Shown here piece after piece: positions 7,888-15,868 of a DNA stretch of 64,000 bases (position 1 is the stretch's first letter; the number at the start of each line of letters is the position of its first letter). Both the position numbers and the translations under genes were made by a program. Under the pieces are notes generated by a model. That model was not told the DNA's origin. It saw only the letters and a list, made by a program, of their open reading frames with translations, and ran no database searches. This DNA comes from Streptomyces stelliscabiei (GTDB lineage: Bacteria > Actinomycetota > Actinomycetes > Streptomycetales > Streptomycetaceae), in contig NZ_JADBGF010000001.1 of the NCBI RefSeq assembly GCF_014873495.1, forward strand, positions 4,216,001 to 4,280,000, read 5' to 3'.

Positions 7888-8166
7888 TCAGGCCATGCCG
7901 CCGGCCACGGCCGGCAGGATGGTCACGTTGTCGCCGTCGGTCAGCTTGGTGTTGATGCCCTCCAGGAAGCGGACGTCCTCGTCGTTCAGGTAGACGTTGA
8001 CGAAGCGGCGCAGCTCACCGCCGTCCACGATCCGGGCGTGGATGCCCGTGTGACGGCTCTCCAGGTCGGTGAACAGGTCGGCGAGGGTGGCACCGGCTCC
8101 CTCCACCGCCTTCTGACCGTCGGTGTACTGGCGGAGGATGGTGGGGATGCGGACCTCGATGGCCAT
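7888..8166 (-). CDS. cysO: Sulfur carrier protein CysO (MoaD/ThiS family)
   Basis: 92 residues, beta-grasp fold: MAIEVRIPTILRQYTDGQKA ... NVYLNDEDVRFLEGINTKLT DGDNVTILPAVAGGMA. The carrier must expose a terminal Gly-Gly to be thiocarboxylated; here two residues (Met-Ala) follow Gly89-Gly90, so maturation by a peptidase is implied and the Mec homologue at 9673-10095 is the obvious candidate. ATG at 8166 has AGGAG nine bases upstream. It is the first gene of a cysO-cysM operon; a leader peptide ORF precedes it by 149 bp. Confidence 0.9.
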   Translation of the reverse strand: MAIEVRIPTILRQYTDGQKAVEGAGATLADLFTDLESRHTGIHARIVDGGELRRFVNVYLNDEDVRFLEGINTKLTDGDNVTILPAVAGGMA

Positions 8167-8315
8167 GGTGTGCGGCTCCTGTCGGGAGTGGTGGTCGGTG
8201 GCGCGCGGCAGCGCGAAGTGCGTGGTCACACGGGTGTCGGCTCCCCCGGTTCTCGACTCGCTCGAATCGGGAGGTACCCCCATCGGCTCACGGCCGTACG
8301 GCGGTGGGGCCGGCG

Positions 8316-8411
8316 TCAACAGATGGCGCTGGCAAGCCTGCACAGGTCGACGTGCAGCCGCGCCACGAGCAGTGCGCCCGGCGTCTTCTCGCTCACGTCG
8401 TCAAAAACCAT
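8316..8411 (-). CDS. Putative cysteine-responsive leader peptide
   Basis: 31 codons: MVFDDVSEKTPGALLVAR then LHVDLCRLASAIC. The R-x-H-V-D-L-C-R-x-x-S-A-x-C ending matches the short actinomycete leader peptides found before sulfur and cysteine genes. A TACGAT box lies six bases before the ATG, the spacing expected for a leaderless transcript. Two cysteine codons, one the last sense codon, fit translation-coupled attenuation of the downstream cysO-cysM operon. An internal GTG (codon 6) is an alternative start. The 149 bp to cysO would contain the attenuator. Confidence 0.65.
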   Translation of the reverse strand: MVFDDVSEKTPGALLVARLHVDLCRLASAIC

Positions 8412-8521
8412 GCGCTCATCGTATCGATTCCCGGTCCGGGTCCTGGAATGTGATCCCACATGCCGGACGGATTCGGGCCGGAGATTGAGACGGAGGGCGG
8501 AACCACCCCGTCGGACGCAGG

Positions 8522-9589
8522 TCAGGCCGACCGTCGGACGACCAGCCGCGTGGGGGTGACCACCGAGGCCAGAGGGCTTTCCGCCCCCGCCTCCCCCGGG
8601 CCCGCCAGGTCCTCCGTGTGACGGAACAGCAGCCGGGCCATCAGCCGGCCCATGCCCTCGATGTCCTGGTGGACGGTGGTGAGCGGGGGGTCGGTGTGCT
8701 CGGCGATGGGGGTGAGGTCGTCGAAGCCGACGACGGCCACCTCGTCCGGCACCCGGCGTCCGCGCTCGCGCAGCACCTGCAGCGCGCCGGAGGCCATCAG
8801 GTCGGAGGCGACGAAGACGGCGTCCAGGTCGGGGCGGCGGTCGAGGAGCGCGGTCATGGCGGTGACGCCGCCCTGCCGCGTGTAGTCGGAGTGCTCGATC
8901 ATCTCGGGCGGCGCGTCCGGCAGAAGGTCCCGGTAGCCCTCCAGGCGGTCGAAGGCGGACGCCTCCCGCTCGACCGGGCCGGTGATCGTCGCGATGCGCT
9001 CCCGGCCCAGGGCGAGCAGGTGACGGACGGCCTCGCGGGCACCGCCCCGGTTGTCGGCGTCGACGTACACACGGTCGTGGACGGGTTCGCCGTCGCGCAG
9101 CATCGGCCGGCCGCCGAAGACGGCGGGCAGGCCGAGCCGGTCGATCATGCCGGGCAGGGGGTCGTCGGACCGCAGGGAGAACAGCAGCGCGCCGTCGACG
9201 TGGCCACCGCCCAGGAAGTCGCCCACGCGCGGGTACTCCTCGGGCTCCTCCAGGAAGAGGAGGACGGGCTGGGCCCCGTGGGCGACCAGTTCCTTGCGGA
9301 TGCCCCTCAGGTGGAGGTCGAAGAAGGGGTCGATGAAGAGGCGGTTCTGCGGCTGGCTCGCGACGACGGCGATGGCGTTGTTGTGGCGGGTGACCAGCTG
9401 GCGGGCGGCGGAGTTCGGTACGTAGCCCAGCTCCGCGATGACCTCGCGGACCCGTTCGACGACCGCCGCGCGCACCTTGTCCTCGCCGTTGATCACTCGT
9501 GACACGGTGGACTTGGACACCCCCGAGCCGCGTGCGACGTCGTCGAGCGTGGGGCGCCGGCCGTGCGGTCGCCGCGTCTGTCGAGTCAA
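8522..9589 (-). CDS. LacI-family transcriptional regulator
   Basis: 355 residues, normal for LacI. The helix-turn-helix is at residues 14-33 (TLDDVARGSGVSKSTVSRVI), followed by the periplasmic-binding-protein-like effector domain (IAVVASQPQNRLFIDPFFDL ... VFVASDLMASGALQVLRERG ... VVGFDDLTPIAEHTDPPLTT). The start is a TTG at 9589; GGAGA six bases upstream supports it, and no ATG or GTG is available before the HTH. Effector presumably a sugar; no sugar gene adjoins it, so its targets are unclear. It separates cysO-cysM from the Mec gene. Confidence 0.85.
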   Translation of the reverse strand: MTRQTRRPHGRRPTLDDVARGSGVSKSTVSRVINGEDKVRAAVVERVREVIAELGYVPNSAARQLVTRHNNAIAVVASQPQNRLFIDPFFDLHLRGIRKELVAHGAQPVLLFLEEPEEYPRVGDFLGGGHVDGALLFSLRSDDPLPGMIDRLGLPAVFGGRPMLRDGEPVHDRVYVDADNRGGAREAVRHLLALGRERIATITGPVEREASAFDRLEGYRDLLPDAPPEMIEHSDYTRQGGVTAMTALLDRRPDLDAVFVASDLMASGALQVLRERGRRVPDEVAVVGFDDLTPIAEHTDPPLTTVHQDIEGMGRLMARLLFRHTEDLAGPGEAGAESPLASVVTPTRLVVRRSA

Positions 9590-9672
9590 GACCGTCTCCG
9601 TGGCGGGCAGTTGTGTGAGCGTGCGTGCGCGCGCGTACGGACACCGTAGCCGCGAAATTCCTGTGCCGCCGG

Positions 9673-10095
9673 TCAGTAGGCCGCCACGATGCGCACCTCC
9701 TCCTCGGTCACCTCGCCCTCGACGATCCGGAACGAGCGGAACTGGAACTCGCCGAGACCGTCGGTGTCGGCGGTCGAGACGAGGACGTAGTGGGCGCCGG
9801 GCTCGTTGGCGTAGGAGATGTCGGTGCGGGACGGGCGGGCCTCGGTGGCGGTGTGGGAGTGGTAGATGACCACCGGCTCCTCGTCACGGTCGTCCATCTC
9901 GCGGTAGAGCTTGAGCAGGTCGCCGGAGTCGAACTCGTAGAACGTGGGCGACATGGCCGCGTTCAGCATCGGGATGAAGCGCTCGGGGCGGTCCGAGCCC
10001 GCAGGTCCCGCGACGACGCCGCACGCCTCGTCGGGGTGGTCCTTGCGCGCGTGGGCGACGATCTGGTCGACGAGGTCCTGGGTGATGGTCAGCAT
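9673..10095 (-). CDS. mec: JAMM-family metallopeptidase Mec
   Basis: 140 residues. The JAMM zinc motif is complete: Glu23 in DEACGVV, His79 and His81 in YHSHTATEARPSRTD, Ser89 and Asp92. Homologues in mycobacteria release cysteine from the CysO-cysteine adduct; related enzymes in other bacteria trim residues after the carrier Gly-Gly. With CysO here ending GGMA, both activities may be needed. ATG at 10095. It is transcribed in the same direction as cysO-cysM but separated from them by a LacI gene. Confidence 0.85.
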   Translation of the reverse strand: MLTITQDLVDQIVAHARKDHPDEACGVVAGPAGSDRPERFIPMLNAAMSPTFYEFDSGDLLKLYREMDDRDEEPVVIYHSHTATEARPSRTDISYANEPGAHYVLVSTADTDGLGEFQFRSFRIVEGEVTEEEVRIVAAY

Positions 10096-10115
10096 GGTCG
10101 CCAGGATAAGCAGAA

Positions 10116-10152
10116 GGGCTGTTCCGTACCGGGGGGTGGTACGGAACAGCCC
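10116..10152 (-). terminator. Terminator of the amino acid permease gene
   Basis: Perfect 15-bp arms GGGCTGTTCCGTACC / GGTACGGAACAGCCC around a 7-nt G-rich loop, about 40 bp after the permease stop. Confidence 0.8.
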
Positions 10153-10193
10153 ACATGCTGGGACCAGGGCCGCGGAGGCCCGTGCTCGTCCGG

Positions 10194-11639
10194 TCAGCCG
10201 ATCTTCTCGAAATCCGTCTCGCGGCGCTCGGTGACCGCGGGGTTGCGGCTCTTGAGCACGGCCCAGCCGATGCCGAGGGCCGCCGCCCAGCCCGCCATGA
10301 CGTAGAGGCAGACGCGGGAGTCGGCGTCGTAGGCGATGAGGCAGGTGACGAAGAGCAGGAAGACGATGGCGACCCAGCTGCACTTCGCGCCGCCCGGGGC
10401 CGGGAAGGACGAGGCGGGCAGGCGTCCGGCGTCCACACCGCGGCGGTAGAGGACGTGGCTGATCAGGATCATCAGCCAGGTCCAGATGCCGGCGGCGGTG
10501 GCGACGGAGACGACGTAGCCGAAGGCCTTCTCCGGGACGATGTAGTTCAGGATCACGCCGATGCCCATGAAGAGCACGGAGACGGTGATGCCGAACGCCG
10601 GGGTCTTCGTCGACGACAGCCTGCTGAAGGCCTTGGGGGCCTCGCCGTTGTCCGCGAGGGTGCGCAGCATGCGGCCGGTGGAGTACATGCCCGAGTTGCA
10701 GGAGGACAGGGCCGCCGTCAGCACCACGAAGTTGACGATGCCGGCGCCCGCCGGGATGCCGATCTTGGCGAAGGCCTCGACGAAGGGGCTCACGCCGGGC
10801 GCGAACTCGGTCCACTTCACCACGCAGAGGATGACGGTGAGGGCACCGACGTAGAAGAGCGCGATCCGCCAGGGCAGGGTGTTGATGGCCTTGGGGAGGG
10901 TCTTCTCGGGGTTCTCCGACTCACCGGCCGTGACGCCGACCAGTTCGACGGCGAGGTAGGCGAACATCACGCCCTGGAGGGTCATCAGGGACGAGCCGAC
11001 GCCCTTGGGGAAGACGCCGTCGAAGGCCCACAGGTTGGAGACCGCGGCGGTGTCGCCGGCGCTGCTGAAGCCGAAGGTGAGGACACCGAGGCCGATCACG
11101 ATCATGCCGAGCAGGGCGGTGACCTTGACCATCGAGAACCAGAACTCGATCTCGCCGAAGAGCTTCACCGAGATCAGGTTGGCGCCGAAGAGGACCACCA
11201 GGAAGACCAGGGCGGTGACCCACCGAGGGATGTCCGGCCACCAGTAGTTGACGTAGATCGCGGCGGCCGTGAGTTCGGCCATGCCGGTGACGACCCACAT
11301 CAGCCAGTACGTCCAGCCGGTGAAGTAGCCGAAGAACGGGCCGAGGAACTCGCGGGAGTACTCCGCGAACGAACCGGAGACCGGGCGGTACAGGAGCAGC
11401 TCGCCGAGGGCGCGCATGATGAAGAAGATGATGACGCCGGCGAGGGCGTACATGAAGATCAGGCTGGGGCCGGCCTTGGCGATGTTCGCCCCGGCTCCCA
11501 GGAAGAGGCCGACGCCGATGGCGCCGCCGATCGCGATCATCTGGACCTGACGGCTGCCGAGCCCGCGCTCGTACCCCTCTTCGGGTGCGTCGCCGCGCAC
11601 GGCTTCGTCGCCGTTCTTGTTGACCTGAGCGGAGGTCAT
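10194..11639 (-). CDS. APC-family amino acid permease
   Basis: 481 residues with about 12 membrane segments. RGLGSRQVQMIAIGGAIGVG LFLGAG is the first-helix signature of the AAT branch of the amino acid-polyamine-organocation family (relatives include CycA, GabP and AnsP). PVSGSFAEYSREFLGPFFGY and ESENPEKTLPKAINTLPWRI are further family motifs. A proton-coupled amino acid importer of the plasma membrane is expected; the substrate cannot be read from sequence. The ATG at 11639 is preferred over an upstream GTG because GGAGAAAGG sits ten bases before it. Confidence 0.85.
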   Translation of the reverse strand: MTSAQVNKNGDEAVRGDAPEEGYERGLGSRQVQMIAIGGAIGVGLFLGAGANIAKAGPSLIFMYALAGVIIFFIMRALGELLLYRPVSGSFAEYSREFLGPFFGYFTGWTYWLMWVVTGMAELTAAAIYVNYWWPDIPRWVTALVFLVVLFGANLISVKLFGEIEFWFSMVKVTALLGMIVIGLGVLTFGFSSAGDTAAVSNLWAFDGVFPKGVGSSLMTLQGVMFAYLAVELVGVTAGESENPEKTLPKAINTLPWRIALFYVGALTVILCVVKWTEFAPGVSPFVEAFAKIGIPAGAGIVNFVVLTAALSSCNSGMYSTGRMLRTLADNGEAPKAFSRLSSTKTPAFGITVSVLFMGIGVILNYIVPEKAFGYVVSVATAAGIWTWLMILISHVLYRRGVDAGRLPASSFPAPGGAKCSWVAIVFLLFVTCLIAYDADSRVCLYVMAGWAAALGIGWAVLKSRNPAVTERRETDFEKIG

Positions 11640-12137
11640 GTGTTGTGCGCCTTTCTCCACGCTGGGCCGATCCGGGCCGTTCGTCGACCCCGGATCGGGT
11701 TCCGATCCCCCCGGATGTGATGGAGCTGAGCGGGCTCAACGCCGAGCCCGCTCGTGCCTGGCCGACGGTCGTCGGCCGGTGGCGCACCCGAGCGGACATG
11801 GGTGTCGTCCGGTCGAGCGATCGTGCAGATCTATCACGGCCGCCATCTTGATCCACCGGTTCTCCTGTGGCGCACAACACAGGGAGAAGCGGACAAAGAA
11901 CACCCGCGAGGGCATCCCTCGCGGGCGTGGTGACGCGATCGTTATCCGGATTTGAGTGTCCTCTGAGCGAACACTGAGCGTCCGTGGAGAAGACGTGGAA
12001 CGCCCGTGCGGCGGGCGTGGAGGCCTCAGACCCCCGGGACCCCGGACCCCGGGACCCCAGACCCCAGGTACCCCGGACTCCCGGAACTCCGGACCTCCGG
12101 ACTCCCGGAACCCCGGAGCCTCAGAGAAGCGGCACCC
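11640..12137. other. Intergenic region with hairpin and C-rich repeat
   Basis: 498 bp. 11903-11925 is a CCCGCGAGGG-CAT-CCCTCGCGGG hairpin, and 12031-12118 is a degenerate direct repeat of CCCCGGGAC/CTCCGGAC units just past the stop of the DUF2017 gene. The permease promoter must lie near 11650-11900. No credible gene is present. Confidence 0.55.
12031..12118. repeat. Degenerate CCCCGGGA short tandem repeat
   Basis: About nine imperfect copies of an 8-11 bp unit (ACCCCGGGA, ACTCCCGGA, ACCTCCGGA) in a row, starting 20 bp downstream of the DUF2017 stop. Non-coding. Confidence 0.7.
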
Positions 12138-12740
12138 TCAGGGCATGAGTGTCGTGACGAGCGAGTCCTGGAGGCCGCCCAGCCACAGGTACGCCATCAC
12201 CATCGGCTTGCGCGGGTCCTCGTCCGGCAGGCGGTAGAGGAGGTCGGTGTCCTCCTCGTCGACGACGTCCAGCCGGGAGCCGATGGCGAGCCGCAGGTCG
12301 TTGAGGCAGCCGAGCCAGTGCCGGGAGTCGTCCGCCGACAGCTTCAGCACGGCCCCGCCCTCCCCGGTCGCGGAGAGCGCGTCCAGGGAGTGGATCACCG
12401 CCAGGGCCTTCTCGCGCTTGCCGGCCCGCAGATCGTTCTCGGTGAAGCGGCGGAACTCCGAGGAGTACGCCCGCTGCTCCTCCGCCTCCCGGGCCGTCGG
12501 GGTGCCCTGGGGGTCGCTGTAGGCGTCCGGGAACAGCCGCAGCAGGACGGGGTCCTTGGGCGGCTCGCTCGGGCCCTCGGTGAAGAGTTCGGCGAGCGGG
12601 TCCTCGTCGGCGTCCTCGGCGGGGCCGGGGCCGATCAGCTCCAGGAGCTGTACCGCCAGCGAGCGGATGATGGAGATCTCGACCTCGTCGAGCGCGACGG
12701 CGGCGCCGCCGCCGGGGAGCGATTCGAATTGTCCTGGCAT
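12138..12740 (-). CDS. DUF2017 family protein
   Basis: 200 residues, opening MPGQFESLPGGGAAVALDEV EISIIRSLAVQLLELIG. This is the actinobacterial DUF2017 family, almost always encoded next to clpS, as here (stop of clpS 11 bp upstream). The ATG at 12740 overlaps no better site; ribosome signal weak (GGAAG 14 bases upstream), so translational coupling to clpS is likely. Function unknown; soluble and acidic. Genomic linkage hints at a role with the N-degron adaptor or NAD salvage genes, not demonstrated. Confidence 0.85.
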   Translation of the reverse strand: MPGQFESLPGGGAAVALDEVEISIIRSLAVQLLELIGPGPAEDADEDPLAELFTEGPSEPPKDPVLLRLFPDAYSDPQGTPTAREAEEQRAYSSEFRRFTENDLRAGKREKALAVIHSLDALSATGEGGAVLKLSADDSRHWLGCLNDLRLAIGSRLDVVDEEDTDLLYRLPDEDPRKPMVMAYLWLGGLQDSLVTTLMP

Positions 12741-12751
12741 CAGGTGCGTCG

Positions 12752-13069
12752 CTACTTCCGGTCCTGCTGGAGGGTGGCCCACAGACCGTAGCCGTGCATG
12801 GCCTGTACGTCGCGTTCCATCTCCTCGCGTGATCCGCTGGAGACGACCGCGCGGCCCTTGTGGTGGACGTCGAGCATGAGTTTGTTGGCCTTCTCCTTCG
12901 AGTACCCGAAGTAGGCCTGGAAGACATACGTCACATAGCTCATGAGGTTCACCGGGTCGTTGTGGACGATCGTGAGCCACGGAACGTCCGGTTCGGGTAC
13001 GGCGAAGGTCTCCTCCGCCGACTCGGTCTTCTCGATCTCCATGGGAACAGCTGCCGTCACACCGCCCAT
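12752..13069 (-). CDS. clpS: ATP-dependent Clp protease adaptor ClpS
   Basis: 105 residues. The ClpS core is clear: PWLTIVHNDPVNLMSYVTYV FQAYFGYSKEKA and VHHKGRAVVSSGSREEMERD VQAMHGYGLWATLQ. ClpS delivers proteins with N-degron residues to ClpAP/ClpCP. The N-terminal 25 residues (MGGVTAAVPMEIEKTESAEE) are a flexible tail, as usual. Either the ATG at 13069 or an internal ATG at 13042 could be used. Divergent from the nicotinate phosphoribosyltransferase gene with 111 bp between. Confidence 0.95.
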   Translation of the reverse strand: MGGVTAAVPMEIEKTESAEETFAVPEPDVPWLTIVHNDPVNLMSYVTYVFQAYFGYSKEKANKLMLDVHHKGRAVVSSGSREEMERDVQAMHGYGLWATLQQDRK

Positions 13070-13180
13070 GCTGCCACCACAGGGGGGTCCCCGCACAAAC
13101 GCGGCCCCGCGACCAGGGCACACGGGAAACGGCCACCCAGAAATCGTCAGATTGACGAGATGGGAGTACGATCCCTTGCC

Positions 13181-14509
13181 ATGAACACAGCGGACCTCGG
13201 TTTGCCGGTCGACGTCCCCTCGACCGCGCTCTTCACGGACCACTACGAACTCACGATGCTGCAGGCCGCCCTGAAGGCCGGTACGGCCGAGCGGCGCTCG
13301 GTGTTCGAGGTCTTCACACGGCGGCTGCCGGAGGGTCGCAGGTACGGCGTGGTGGCCGGCACCGGACGGGTGCTGGACGCGGTCGAGAACTTCCGTTTCG
13401 ACCCGGCCGTCCTCGGCTACCTGCGCGAGCGCTCCATCGTCGACGCGCAGACCCTCGACTGGCTCGCCGGCTACCGCTTCGCCGGAGACGTGTGGGGCTA
13501 CCAGGAGGGCGAGGTGTACTTCCCGGGCTCGCCGATCATCCGGGTCGAGGGCACCTTCGCCGAGTGCGTCCTGCTGGAGACGGTGATCCTCTCCATCCTC
13601 AACCACGACTCGGCGATCGCGGCCGCCGCCTCCCGGATGTCCAGCGCGGCCGGGGGGCGCCCGCTGATCGAGATGGGCGCCCGGCGCACGCACGAGCTGG
13701 CCGCCGTGGCCGCCTCGCGCGCCGCGTACGTGGGCGGCTTCACCTCCACGTCGGACCTGGCCGCCGGCTTCCGCTACGGCATCCCGACGGTCGGCACCAG
13801 CGCCCACGCCTTCACCCTGCTCCACGACCGCGAGCGGGACGCCTTCCAGGCCCAGGTGGACTCGCTCGGCCGGAACACCACGCTCCTCGTCGACACCTAC
13901 GACGTCACCGAGGCCGTGCGGACCGCCGTGGAGATCGCCGGGCCCGAGCTGGGCGCCGTGCGCATCGACTCCGGCGATCTGCTCCTCGTCGCCCACCGGG
14001 TGCGGCAGCAGCTGGACGAGCTGGGCGCGCGGGACACCCGGATCATCGTGACCTCGGACCTCGACGAGTACGCCATCGCCTCGCTGGCGGCGGCGCCGGT
14101 GGACGCTTACGGCGTCGGGACGCAGCTGGTGACCGGCTCCGGGCACCCCACCTGCTCGATGGTCTACAAGCTCGTCGCGAGGGCCGAGTCCGCGGACCCC
14201 ACGGACCCGCTCGTGCCGGTGGCGAAGAAGTCCAGCGGCGGGAAGACGTCCATCGGGGGCCGCAAGTGGGCGGCCCGGCGGCTGGACGAGCACGGCGTCG
14301 CGCAGGCCGAGGTGATCGGCACCGGGCCGGTGCCCGAGGAGCTGCGGGAACATCAGCTCCTCGTCCCGCTGATCAAGGACGGCCGGGTGCTCTCCCGGGA
14401 GCCCCTGGACCTCGTACGCGAACGGCACGTGGCCGCCCGGGCGAAGCTGCCGCTGTCGGCGACGCAGCTGTCGCGCGGGGAAGCGGTCCTTCCGACGGAG
14501 TACGTCTGA
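13181..14509 (+). CDS. pncB: Nicotinate phosphoribosyltransferase
   Basis: 442 residues. FTDHYELTMLQAALKAG is the N-terminal signature; IEMGARRTHELAAVAASRAA YVGGFTSTSD holds the catalytic and PRPP-binding residues, and VRIDSGDLLLVAHRVR the phosphate loop. The enzyme makes nicotinate mononucleotide from nicotinate and PRPP in NAD salvage. A TACGAT box eight bases before the ATG and no ribosome site suggest a leaderless or near-leaderless mRNA. Nicotinamidase, the preceding pathway step, is the next gene. Confidence 0.95.
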   Translation: MNTADLGLPVDVPSTALFTDHYELTMLQAALKAGTAERRSVFEVFTRRLPEGRRYGVVAGTGRVLDAVENFRFDPAVLGYLRERSIVDAQTLDWLAGYRFAGDVWGYQEGEVYFPGSPIIRVEGTFAECVLLETVILSILNHDSAIAAAASRMSSAAGGRPLIEMGARRTHELAAVAASRAAYVGGFTSTSDLAAGFRYGIPTVGTSAHAFTLLHDRERDAFQAQVDSLGRNTTLLVDTYDVTEAVRTAVEIAGPELGAVRIDSGDLLLVAHRVRQQLDELGARDTRIIVTSDLDEYAIASLAAAPVDAYGVGTQLVTGSGHPTCSMVYKLVARAESADPTDPLVPVAKKSSGGKTSIGGRKWAARRLDEHGVAQAEVIGTGPVPEELREHQLLVPLIKDGRVLSREPLDLVRERHVAARAKLPLSATQLSRGEAVLPTEYV

Positions 14510-14778
14510 TCCATCCGCGGGCGCACACGGGGAGTGGGCCGGAGTGAACCTGTTCGGCACGCTCTCCCGCGAGCCCCCGAGCGCCCGCGTGTTCGGTTCG
14601 TGCTCCGGTCCGCGCACCGGGCGAGCGCCGGATGCCCCCTCCCGAACGGCTCCCGAAGTCTCTAGGCTCGGAAGTTCGTAGATGCGAAGCCCGGCGTTCG
14701 CGCTCCGGCGTTCGCGCTCCATCCCTCGGCCGACCCCACCCACCCCGAAGCACCGAAGAGTCTAAGGACACCGACACC

Positions 14779-15366
14779 ATGCGCCGCGCCTTGATCGTCG
14801 TCGACGTACAGAACGACTTCTGCGAGGGGGGCAGCCTCGCGGTGGCCGGTGGTGCCGATGTGGCCGCCGCCGTCACCGAGCTGATCGGCCAGGCGGCCGG
14901 CCCCGGCTACCAGCACGTGGTGGCCACCCGTGACCACCACATCGCGCCCGGTGGCCACTTCTCCGACAACCCCGACTACGTCCACTCCTGGCCCGCCCAC
15001 TGCGTCGCCGGGACGGAGGGCGTCGGCTTCCACCCGAACTTCGCCCCTGTGATCGCCTCCGGCGCGGTCGACGCCGTCTTCGACAAGGGGGCGTACTCCG
15101 CGGCCTACAGCGGCTTCGAGGGCGCCGACGAGAACGGCGTGACCCTCGCGGAGTGGCTGCGCGCCCGTGACATCACCGAGGTCGACGTCGTCGGCATCGC
15201 CACGGACCACTGCGTACGGGCCACCGCCCTGGACGCCGCGCGGGAGGGCTTTCGCGCCCAGGTGCTGCTGGACCTGACCGCCGGGGTGGCCGAGGAGACG
15301 ACCGAGCGGGCCCTGGAGGAGCTGCGGGAGGCGGGCGTGGAGCTGTCGGGCAAGCCGGTGGTGTGA
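14779..15366 (+). CDS. pncA: Nicotinamidase
   Basis: 195 residues, isochorismatase-like fold. The catalytic triad is visible: Asp9 in VVDVQNDF, a lysine in VFDKGAYSAAYSGF, and Cys145 in IATDHCVRATALDA. Metal-binding DHHIAPGGHFSDN is present. It deamidates nicotinamide to nicotinate, feeding the upstream phosphoribosyltransferase. The 269-bp gap between the two holds a 14-bp tandem duplication (CCGGCGTTCGCGCT at 14692-14720) and a TAGGCT box near 14664, so this gene probably has its own promoter. Confidence 0.95.
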   Translation: MRRALIVVDVQNDFCEGGSLAVAGGADVAAAVTELIGQAAGPGYQHVVATRDHHIAPGGHFSDNPDYVHSWPAHCVAGTEGVGFHPNFAPVIASGAVDAVFDKGAYSAAYSGFEGADENGVTLAEWLRARDITEVDVVGIATDHCVRATALDAAREGFRAQVLLDLTAGVAEETTERALEELREAGVELSGKPVV

Positions 15367-15391
15367 GACCCCGAGAGGGGCGCCGCCCGGG

Positions 15392-15745
15392 TCACACCGG
15401 CACCGTGGACCTCCTCAGCAGCGCTCTGATCGGGTGCCACAGCTCCGGGGTCGTGGAGGCCGGGCAGACCGGTGAGGTGCGCCATATCAGGCCGTCGGGA
15501 TGGTGCAGGACGGCCGTGATCTCGTCCGGGGTCGGGGGCGCCGCGTTGCCGCGGAGGTAGATCGCTCGCATGCCCAGGTTGCGGAGCCGGGTCAGGGCCC
15601 TGGCGCGGTTCGCGGCCAGGACGAGGACCCGTACGGCACCGTCGTCCTGCGGCACCCAGGTCGTACCCGGTGCCGCCGCCCCGGACAGGTTCAGGGCGAC
15701 GACGACATTGCCGTCCGGCAGTTTGCAGAAACCTCCTGCGGCCAT
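15392..15745 (-). CDS. Hypothetical protein, 117 residues
   Basis: From the ATG at 15745 (G-rich GGGGG ten bases upstream): MAAGGFCKLPDGNVVVALNL ... VRVLVLAANRARALTRLRNL GMRAIYLRGNAAPPTPDEIT AVLHHPDGLIWR. Regular alternation of hydrophobic and polar residues suggests a small alpha/beta domain. No family recognised. It converges on pncA (25 bp apart). A longer reading to 15826 is possible but adds poorly conserved-looking residues. Confidence 0.6.
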   Translation of the reverse strand: MAAGGFCKLPDGNVVVALNLSGAAAPGTTWVPQDDGAVRVLVLAANRARALTRLRNLGMRAIYLRGNAAPPTPDEITAVLHHPDGLIWRTSPVCPASTTPELWHPIRALLRRSTVPV

Positions 15746-15806
15746 GCAGGTCACACCCCCGTGCGTGTCAGTGTCAATAAGAAGACCACACCACGCACCT
15801 AAACAC

Positions 15807-15843
15807 GTCCGGCCGCGACCCGCCAAGGGGGTCGCGGCCGGAC
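15807..15843 (-). terminator. Terminator of the M6 protease gene
   Basis: 15-bp perfect stem (15807-15821 and 15829-15843, starting GTCCGGCCGCGACC) with a 7-nt loop, 26 bp after the protease stop. Confidence 0.85.
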
Positions 15844-15868
15844 ATGCTCTGACCTGCGTAAATGCGAG

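Noticed and set aside
9673..10815. Long Arg/Pro/Ala-rich open frames opposite or out of frame with real genes, such as this frame over mec and the permease
   Set aside because: High G+C makes long chance frames; these have no family match, no ribosome sites, and lie over well-supported genes.
15746..15826. N-terminal extension of the 117-residue hypothetical protein
   Set aside because: The added 27 residues (MAGRGRTCLGAWCGLL...) overlap the protease terminator and lack a ribosome site.
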